Shown: positions 45,885-54,200 of the stretch, piece after piece
Layout: each line of letters begins with the position of its first letter
Numbering within the stretch: the stretch's first letter is position 1
Origin: Unio delphinus
Lineage: Eukaryota; Mollusca; Bivalvia; Unionida; Unionidae
Reading direction: 5' to 3'
Length of the DNA stretch: 64,000 bases
Assembly (NCBI GenBank): GCA_029339505.1
Contig: JAQISU010000097.1
Location: forward strand, 3,695,001 to 3,759,000
Notes under the pieces: generated by a model
Seen by the model: only the letters and a program-made list of their open reading frames with translations
Database searches by the model: none
What the model was told of the DNA's origin: nothing
Position numbers and translations under genes: made by a program

Positions 45885-46470
45885 ATATGTTGTGATTTTG
45901 GATAGTATATGATAGGGTGTGTTTTGGCTGCTTCCCCGTGTGTGTGGTTAGTATAGGGTGTGATTTTGGATAGTATATGATAGGGTGTGTTTTGGCTGCT
46001 TCCCCGTGTGTGTGTGGTTAGTATAGGGTGTGATTTTGGATAGTATATAGTAAGGTTTGTTTTGGCTGCTTCCCCGTGTGTGTGGTTAGTATAGGGTGTG
46101 ATTTTGGATAGTATATAGTAGGGTGTGTTTTGGCTGCTTCCCCGTGTGTGTGTGGTTAGTATAGGGTGTGATTTTGGATAGTATATAGTAGGGTTTGTTT
46201 TGGCTGCTTCCCCGTGTGTGTGTGGTTAGTATAGGGTGTGATTTTGGATAGTATATAGTAGGGTTTGTTTTGGCTGCTTCCCCGTGTGTGTGGTTAGTAT
46301 AGGGTGTGATTTTGGATAGTATATAGTAGAGTTTGTTTTGGCTGCTTCCCCGTGTGTGTGGTTAGTATAGGGTGTGATTTTGGATAGTATATAGTAGGGT
46401 TTGTTTTGGCTGCTTCCCCGTGTGTGTGGTTAGTATAGGGTGTGATTTTGGATAGTAAATGATAGGGTTT
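45885..46470. repeat. 68-72 bp tandem repeat, about 8 copies, upstream of gene C
   Basis: Each unit contains GTGATTTTGGATAGTATAT and TTTTGGCTGCTTCCCCGTG. The array ends just before promoter box copy 3. It may act as an enhancer-like or origin-like array. Confidence 0.92.
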
Positions 46471-46502
46471 GTGGATAGTATCTAATATGACAAGTGAATG
46501 TA

Positions 46503-46542
46503 GGGGGTGTTTACTTTCACGTCCGTGCTTAAGATATATATA
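46503..46542 (+). promoter_or_regulatory. Right-end promoter box, copy 3, with TATA
   Basis: GGGGGTGTTTACTTTCACGT then CCGTGCTTAAG and a TATATATA box at about 46534-46541. Confidence 0.7.
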
Positions 46543-46589
46543 CTCAAAGTGACTGACATTAGAACCATTCCACGGAATAACCATAGAAG

Positions 46590-47168
46590 ATGGCAAAAGC
46601 ATCAAGTTTATTCAACAATTTAAGACACAGCTATTTCTGGATATTAGACGGGGAATATGAAGTGGAAAAACTACATCATAAATGGAAGATTGCGAAGAGT
46701 TTGGACTTTGCAAAAAGACTGAAAATAGCCAGGGAGCTCTTAGGAGGAATGCTAGAAGAAGAAGCCAAAAAGTTACGAGGCTGCATTAATCCACCCTATG
46801 TTAGAGTGGGGACATTGAAGCAAGTAATAGATATTGTCGAAAACGTCAAGTGTTTTTTGGATAATATCTTGACAGAGTACCCCCATGTCCAAAAGGGTTT
46901 GGACCCGCTCAAGAAAGCTGAAGAACTGATGAGAAAGGAACTATTAGAAGAAGTGAAGAAGATAAAAGATAACTGGAGTAAGGAGAGAAAGGAAAGAAAG
47001 GACAATGAAAACCAAAAAAAGAAAGAGGACTTTGAAAGATTAAATAACAATTGGATAAAGATACAAGAGAAGTTTAGAGCTATGGGGCATCCTGACTGGA
47101 TTCCCGACGAAAAGAAGAAGGGAATTTTTGGTAAAATCAAAAGGTGGTGGAACAAAGGCAGAAAATAA
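46590..47168 (+). CDS. Right-end accessory gene C, Lys-rich helical protein, element 2
   Basis: 192 residues from the ATG at 46590, about 50 nt after the TATA box. Predominantly helical and basic: KLHHKWKIAKSLDFAKRLK, then ELLEEVKKIKDNWSKERKER. The end is amphipathic and basic (KKKGIFGKIKRWWNKGRK), reminiscent of membrane-active peptides. No family was recognised. A histone-type stem-loop, inside the right inverted repeat, begins 21 nt after the stop. Confidence 0.62.
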   Translation: MAKASSLFNNLRHSYFWILDGEYEVEKLHHKWKIAKSLDFAKRLKIARELLGGMLEEEAKKLRGCINPPYVRVGTLKQVIDIVENVKCFLDNILTEYPHVQKGLDPLKKAEELMRKELLEEVKKIKDNWSKERKERKDNENQKKKEDFERLNNNWIKIQEKFRAMGHPDWIPDEKKKGIFGKIKRWWNKGRK

Positions 47169-47188
47169 AAGAAGAAGAAATATCCAAA

Positions 47189-47204
47189 GGCCCTTTTCAG
47201 GGCC
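47189..47204 (+). terminator. Histone-type 3' stem-loop no. 5 (right inverted repeat)
   Basis: CCAAA then GGCCCT-TTTC-AGGGCC then ACTCA, followed by a GAAAAGAT element at 47218-47225. The 5' flank CCAAA also matches the histone consensus. Confidence 0.9.
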
Positions 47205-47577
47205 ACTCATAAGTCTCGAAAAGATAGTAGCTTTCATTGCCACCCTTTTTTTCCCTTGTCCCTAGACAGTTTCCCTATACCCATACAAATCATATTCCCC
47301 ATGTTCCATGTCCCTTGAGGCTAAATAGGCCCAAATAGTTCCCATGTTCAATTCCCCTTGACGCTAGATAGGCCCACCATGTTCAATTTCCCTTGACGCT
47401 AGATAGGCCCACCATGTTCAATTTCCCTTGACGCTAGATAGGCCCAAATAGTTCCCATGTTAAATTTCCCTTGACGCTAGATAGGCCCACCATGTTAAAT
47501 TCCCCTTGACGCTAGATTAGCCCAAGCTGTTTTTGACTGGATTTTCCCTTGACGCTAGAGTGCCCCATATTACTACT
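47189..47577 (-). repeat. Right terminal inverted repeat of element 2
   Basis: 389 bp, the inverted partner of 27011-27399, almost identical to it. This supports a young insertion. Confidence 0.96.
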
Positions 47578-47583
47578 GTTGTC
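47578..47583. repeat. Right target-site duplication of element 2
   Basis: GTTGTC, identical to 27005-27010. Confidence 0.95.
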
Positions 47584-47850
47584 AGTCCACTTTTTTCTGT
47601 CTACCTCTCCTTCTGCATTCAGGACGCTGCCTGCAGTACTGCTTTGGATAGACTGTTGGCTCTATTGAAATGGCCATATCATGTCAGCGTTCTCTTTTTG
47701 ACAGTGGTGAGGAGGTCTTCATATTGGCCTACTTTGTGCCTGATGGTATTATGCACTTCTTCATTTGTGATGTGACCCATGTAAGAGATGCCAAGGATGG
47801 TTCAGTAGCATCTCATTTCATGTGCTTGGATTCTTCATTATATTTTAGAA
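47578..47850 (-). mobile_element. RTE-like LINE 3' fragment, right half split by element 2
   Basis: The minus strand reads ILGISYMGHITNEEV, HKVGQYEDLLTTVKKRTL and TWYGHFNRANSLSKAVLQA, with a frame slip, leading to KKWTDN at the junction. These are typical of the C-terminal end of RTE-group reverse transcriptases in invertebrates. It joins in frame to 27004-26830. Confidence 0.82.
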
Positions 47851-48689
47851 TCATCTTATCTAATATATACTATTATGTATTTGGTTTAATTTTAATTATT
47901 TGTTTCTTAAATTTTTTAATTTCGTTCCATTCTGACTGATTTTGATGTAAACAACTAATAATATAAACTTGGTATCTAATACTGACCTAGTTCCTGACCT
48001 AAATTCAGGACCAGTAAGAGTTGAAGTATACAACTTCTTTTTACTTTCTCAGAGTAAGATTCATAAAGTGAGATCGATGCCATATTTGGAGTACAGGACA
48101 AATAACATGTATCAGTTTGGTTTTTTAAAAGAGGTTTGACACACATCCAGGTATCTGTTTTGCATCATAGCTAGATTTATACAGACTGCCCAGCTCAATG
48201 TATCTATTTTAGAGCATCTCAAATAAGTATATAGAGAGCACAAACGAGCAACCGTAACTATAATTTTAATGCTTGATTTTATTTTTAAAAACTGCCTCCT
48301 TCCAAAAAGCAAAATTTCAATGTTGTGCTAGTCAAGTAATTTTCAATAATCAACCCAACAAATATTTACAGAGATCCAACGAACCATAATTGATTTTATT
48401 TTGGAATCAAGCCCTGACTTTGTATACTGTGTTGACATTTTGGACCTATGGAATGAATCAGGTATTCACATGGAAACCCAAAAGGCAGGTTTAAACTAAT
48501 TCGTAAAGTTCAAGAAAAGTAAGAAAAGAAATCTTGTGAATATTTGTGAATGATAAGGATATAAATGAAGACGAAAAAAATGAAAGTTTTTAATGATTTC
48601 TTTTGTGCGCAGTCAACTTTACAAACTGAAACTTCACCACAAATTCAAAAGTTAGCTTTATGAAACCTGCCATATCCCCGACATGATCA
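47851..48689. other. Intergenic, no feature seen
   Basis: AT-rich sequence, no supported gene. Confidence 0.45.
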
Positions 48690-49255
48690 GATTAAATTAA
48701 AATTAAAATTAAAATTAAATTAAAATTAAATTAAAACTAAATTAAAATTAAATTAAAATTAAAATTAAATTAAAATTAAAATTAAATTAAAATTAAAATT
48801 AAAATTAAATTAAAATTAAATTAAAATTAAAATTAAAATTAAATTAAAATTAAAATTAAAATAAAATTAAAATTAAAATTAAATTAAATTAAATTAAAAT
48901 TAAATTAAAATTAAATTAAAATAATTAAATTAAAATTAAATTAAATTAAAATTAAATTAAAATTAAAATTGAAAATTAAAATTAAATTAAAATTAAATTA
49001 AAATTAAAATAAAATTAAAATAAATTAAAATAAAATTAAAATTAAAATTAAAATTAAATTAAAATTAAATTAAAATTAAATTAAAATTAAAATAAAATTA
49101 AAATAAAATTAAAATTAAAATAAATTAAAATTAAATTAAACTTAAAATAAAATTAAATTAAAATTAAATTAAAATTAAAATAAAATTAAATTAAAATTAA
49201 ATTAAAATTAAAATTAAATTAAATTAAAATTAAATTAAAATTAAATTAAAATAAT
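48690..49255. repeat. TTAAAA/TTAAA simple repeat, 570 bp
   Basis: Irregular alternation of ATTAAA and AATTAAA units with rare substitutions. Confidence 0.97.
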
Positions 49256-49379
49256 TGAGAACGATGTTTATACTATTTTACTAGGTTTAATTCTATCAAA
49301 AGCATGTTCACTTATTACTGCACCCTAATTAGCTACAAAAATTGCAGTCAATTAAATATCCGCTTTGCTGCTTATTCTA

Positions 49380-49525
49380 TATCTCCTTGCAAACTTCAGT
49401 GTTTCCAGATTACTGGAAACTAGCAAACATAATTCCTGTGTATAAACAAGGTTAAAAAACTTGTGTCAAACCACTGTCCTATATCTTTACTATGTACTCT
49501 ATCTAAAGTTGTAGTGTGTGTATTG
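49380..49525 (+). mobile_element. Short LINE reverse transcriptase remnant
   Basis: The frame reads FPDYWKLANIIPVYKQG and, after interruptions, CPISLLCTLSK-like residues. This is the conserved block before the catalytic domain of CR1/Jockey reverse transcriptases. Confidence 0.6.
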
Positions 49526-50700
49526 TTACATATATCTGAAATATATTTGTTTTAATTTAATATTGTCTGTTTTAAATTCTTTTTTTCTCCATTACATGCT
49601 ATTGTGATGTAAATTTATTCACTAGAGATGATGTTTTTTTCTTCAGAAAATTGGTTGACCAAATTATTCTTTGGTAAACAAGTAATGTTGACCATGATCC
49701 TGACCTTGATTCAAGGTTAGTTGAAATCACTTAAACAAGTGATGTTTTTCATCTTTTGGATGTATATTATATCCACACAATTAAATATTTGAAAGGTCTG
49801 CATTTTTAATAACAGTGTTTAAATGCAATTATGTTGTGTCCAGTTTAAGCTAATTATTTTCTTTTCTTCAAATTATTGGATTTCAAGTTCTTAGTTTTCC
49901 TGGAGATACAGTGCTCTAAATTCTCAGATAAGGACATTTATTCCAAATTTATACAGAATTAAAAAATTGGAATATTTTTTATGAGTCTACAACAAACTGT
50001 AGACATTACAGCACTTCACAGACTAATAATGACATCATTGTCTTCCATATTGGATTTCATTTTTATTTTACAAGGACATCAATGTTTTTTTAAATTTCTG
50101 GATTTGGTTTGTAAATCTACCAGTTCTTTCATCTCATTTTTTTCACTTTATTTTAGGGACATATTTTTGTTGAATCAAAATCAGAAGTTTAATAATGAAA
50201 ATTATCAGTGCTTTTGATTAATTAAGTTGTTAGCAACCATTTTGTATTATACTGAATTATGATATTATTTTACATTTGGAATTATTTTTGAAAAAAAGTT
50301 TTCTGTAGATTCAGGATTAAGTACTAAATTGCTTAAGCACTATAAAGGAGACAGTTTCTCAGTACAAGAAAATCAATATATATATATAGAACAATAACCA
50401 TGTGATTAGACTTAAAAAATTGCAGCAGTTATAATTTGCAATTAGGAAAACTATGTTATTGTTTGTTTTGTTTTTCTGGCCAATAATGTAGCTGGATTTT
50501 AAAGTTCTGGAATTGTCATGGATGCCTAATTTATTGTCACTGGACCTTACTGGTTGTTAAAGATATATGTAGGCTTATAGAAATACTGTTAACAACTGCA
50601 TTGTCCCTGCCATTACTCGGGATAAAATTGCTAATGGGTGGACATTTCTTAGTAAGGATCAAAAGTTTGATCATTTAATTGGTTAAATAATGACGCTCTT
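49526..50700. other. Intergenic, no feature seen
   Basis: AT-rich sequence. A 78-codon frame at 49981-50217 has no recognisable content. Confidence 0.4.
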
Positions 50701-50717
50701 TGAGTATGGGCAAGATA

Positions 50718-51145
50718 TGTGGTGAACTCGTAAGCAAGATGATATCGTGGTGAACTTGTACACAAGATGATACTGAGGTGAACTTGTACACAAGATGATA
50801 TTGAGGCGAACTTGTACACAAGATGATATTGAGGTGAACTCGTAAGCAAGATGATATTGAGGTGAACTCGTAAGCAAGATGATACTGAGGTGAACTTGTA
50901 CACAAGATGATATTGAGGTGAACTTGTACACCAGATGATATTGAGGTGAACTTGTACACAAGATGATATTGAGGTCAACTTGTACACCAGATGATATTGA
51001 GGTGAACTTGTACACAAGATGATATTGAGGTGAACTCATAAGCAAGATGATATTGTGGTGAACTCGTAAGCAAGATGATATTGTCATAAACTTGTACATG
51101 AGAATATATTGTCATAAACTTGTACACAAGATGATATTGTTGTGA
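50718..51145. repeat. 28-bp minisatellite, about 15 copies
   Basis: GATGATATTGAGGTGAACTT plus GTACACAA recurs every 28 bp, with GTAAGCAA and GTGGTGAAC variants. Open frames in all three phases on the minus strand are repeat by-products. Confidence 0.95.
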
Positions 51146-51266
51146 ATGCATATAGAAGTTAATGATGCTTTCCTCGATGTTCATTTAATTATTTGTAGAA
51201 ATTTCATCCTATATTTGTTGGATTTGTAGAGCTTGCTTCATATTTGTTTTTCCTTTTTCTTTCCAG

Positions 51267-54200
51267 AAACTTGTTACAGAATGACTGATGTGGCTCCAAA
51301 TCCAGAGGTAAGGTCCCATTTTACTCAGATTTTCCCAAAAAATATATTCAGAGCATATTTGACTATTTATATTATGGTAATGGCTACTAAGGGGACTACA
51401 TTCTAAATCTTAAAGTCACCCTCCATAGATCCGAAATAAAATGTCTTTACTGTAACTTTTTCCTATCAAATGATCAGGGATATAGTGATGTCTAACCAAT
51501 CCATCCATTCTTTCACATCTCTGCCAACATGAAAATTATATTTTAAAGTTATTTGGGGTCTTTTGTTAATATTTTTAAAACATTAATTTGATTCAAAGGT
51601 GAGTAGGATATTCCATTTAATTTGCTCTAAATATTCAAAGGAGATATGTGTGAGTATGTATTGTTAAAGTTGAAATAGTAAAAAAAATTGTAGAAATTAT
51701 ATGGCATCCCTGCTATCACAGATATTGACAGGAAGGAAAAATATGTTCTCTTTTGTTTCTTTCAGGTAATTGTTTTCACTTGATTTTTTTCACTTATTAA
51801 TTTTCAACCATTATATATCTGAAATTTATTTTGATAGTTTTGATTTAATATTATGTTTTAATTTCCTTTAATAACTTATGTGATGTGATTTACATTTTCA
51901 GATGAGGAAGATATATGCCCAGATATTAATTGATTGCTTGAAGTTCGAGTCTACAGCGGACAAAGATTATAGTCGTAGGGTGCCCGAGGTAAGCATTGCT
52001 AAATATGTGTCTGTCGCATTTGATTCTTTGAAAAATTTATATAGTTATATAGATTATTATTATATAAGTTATCCTATGTAATCCATTTCAATGCCAGATT
52101 TACCTCAGATTTAATCTTGTGAAGTAATGTTTAAAAAAAATCAATGGATAGATTGATTGCCTTCATGTTTTTATAATTATTTAAAAGGTCTATTGAATCC
52201 GGTCTCACAAGACCATGTTGATACACTATGACTGTATAACTATATTTTTTTTCACAGGATAAATTAATACACATATTAACTGGGATGTTTCATTACTTTC
52301 CAGAGTTTCTTTGTGAGTATTACTATGAATTTATTGGTGCAGTGTCATCATATTCCATCCAGATGTGCAACATAATCTCATGTGCCTTTCAACGCAATAT
52401 GCAAGTGCCAGATCCATTGACACCGGGCCTGAAGGTTGATATGCTACCAGAAATCCAGCAACATCCACTGATTAGTCCCATTTATGTAAAAGTGATAGAG
52501 TCAATGCCTTTCAAACAGGTAAGATATATTCATTCACAGCGTTTTATGATTTATAGATACCTGATCAATTCTCGATTTTGTGTATTGTACAAAAAATGGT
52601 ACTTGTGTGTACATTTATGAAGGCTAATGAGGCAAGTCTATCTCTTTACATATTATAACCTTTTTACAATCTATGCAGTTTTTACCTGTAATTTTACCTG
52701 TGTGTAATTTTACCTGTGTGTAATTTTACCTGTGTGTAATTGAGAATTATGTTGTTTTACTCAGCTTATAACATGTTGAGGAACTTTGAAAAACATATTA
52801 ATTATTTGTTTCCAACTTCTGTAAATTCTCCTTTTAGATGTAACAGTTATCTAATTGTTTCCTTAAAACATAGATCTAATTTATGATAACAATTGTAAAA
52901 CAGGTAAAAATGGTAAAGTAGTGGCATAAATTAACAGAATAAAACTTCATGCTTTTCTTGTTGACAGGATTTGGATTCTTACCTGGAAATAGGAACACCA
53001 GTAACCATCTTTCCTAATGTCCTGAGTTCCATTTCGGTAAGCATTAATATTATTATCCACTAATTACAAAATTAATGTGTATTTATGTGTTTTATCATTG
53101 CATTACTCACAGAATGAAACCCATTGTAAAATGATTTTTTTTTAAATCCAGAATTCTGGGATCAAAATGTAGTTCTATAACTTTATTAACAACGAAAGAC
53201 AGAAAAGCAGGCCTTGATAATGTTTTGTAATTTTGTATGAACATGCATCAATATTGTTTTTATTTGATGTGTGAACACTTTGTGTAATATTAGTCATGTC
53301 ATATGAAATACTTTACATGATAATTAAGTTTCGATTAGCAAACTACAGGGATTTTTTAAAAGTAGATTTTTCCTTTGACTTAGTGATATTATACTTGGCA
53401 ATGGTCAGCACAATTGCCATGTCCAGTCAATTTAGAGTTACAGCCAATGTATAAATTGAAATGTTGCTTGGTAAATGTAATGTCATGTGTAATGCATGTG
53501 ATGTATGAAATCTGTTATTTTCTTCATATTTTGAAAGTTATGTTGTCCTGTAGGTAGCATAGTGCCCTCACCTATGGCACACCTGTAATTAGCAAGGATG
53601 AAGTGTAGCACAATAGTTCCTGGTGCAGTTTTACTATTTCTTTCACAAAACATTGAAAATGCTATTTGTTGTTTCAGTCAAGGGACAGCTGTTTCAATGT
53701 CCCTCTGATCAATGCAGTTGTGTTTTATGTGGGAACTCATGCCATTGATTACATCAACAGCAAAGATCTGACACCCAACGTGAGCATTATAGCTAAATCC
53801 AGTCATGGCAGATTCTTGTCTAATCTTCTACTTGGATTAGATGACATGGGTATGTAATTCTTGGCTATATACGTGTTGTGTTTGTAATGCCTATGCTAGC
53901 ATTTACTATTACTAGCAGTGGCATAATGTTCCTTGTCATTGTTTAGTTATAGGTGTAACATATTTTCAAAGGTTGTACATAGTTCAGTTCAAAAAATAAT
54001 TTTATATCTGTTCCTAATTCATGTTTTGATTTTGAAAGAAAGCAACAAAAAGCATCCAACTGACTTAAGACTTCTTGGAAAGCAACAAAAGGCATCCAAC
54101 TGACTTAGACTTCATGGAAAGCAACAAAAAGCATCCAACTGACTTAGACTTCTTGGAAAGCAACAAACAGTATCTTACTGACTGACTTCTTCACCAATTG

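Larger units (their letters stand above)
27011..47577. mobile_element. Element 2: apparently intact Maverick/Polinton (adintovirus-like), 20,567 bp
   Basis: 389-bp terminal inverted repeats starting AGTAGTAATATGGGGCAC and a perfect 6-bp GTTGTC duplication bound the element. It sits inside an RTE-like LINE. Inside are protein-primed PolB, chromodomain integrase, adenain-like protease, packaging ATPase, penton-like protein, a minor capsid protein, a double jelly-roll major capsid protein and several basic core-like proteins. All hallmark frames are open. The core genes 29434-44115 all read rightwards. Accessory genes at the two ends use a separate histone-type 3'-end signal. Integrity of all hallmark genes suggests a recent insertion or an endogenised virus capable of particle formation in the past. 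Confidence 0.96.

Noticed and set aside
48690..49255. Poly(A)-like tail of a retroposon
   Set aside because: Irregular TTAAAA/TTAAA units in both directions with no upstream element in phase; simple repeat only.
50649..51184. Overlapping 94-138 codon frames with SSPQYHLVYK repeats
   Set aside because: By-products of the 28-bp minisatellite, which is open in all minus-strand phases.
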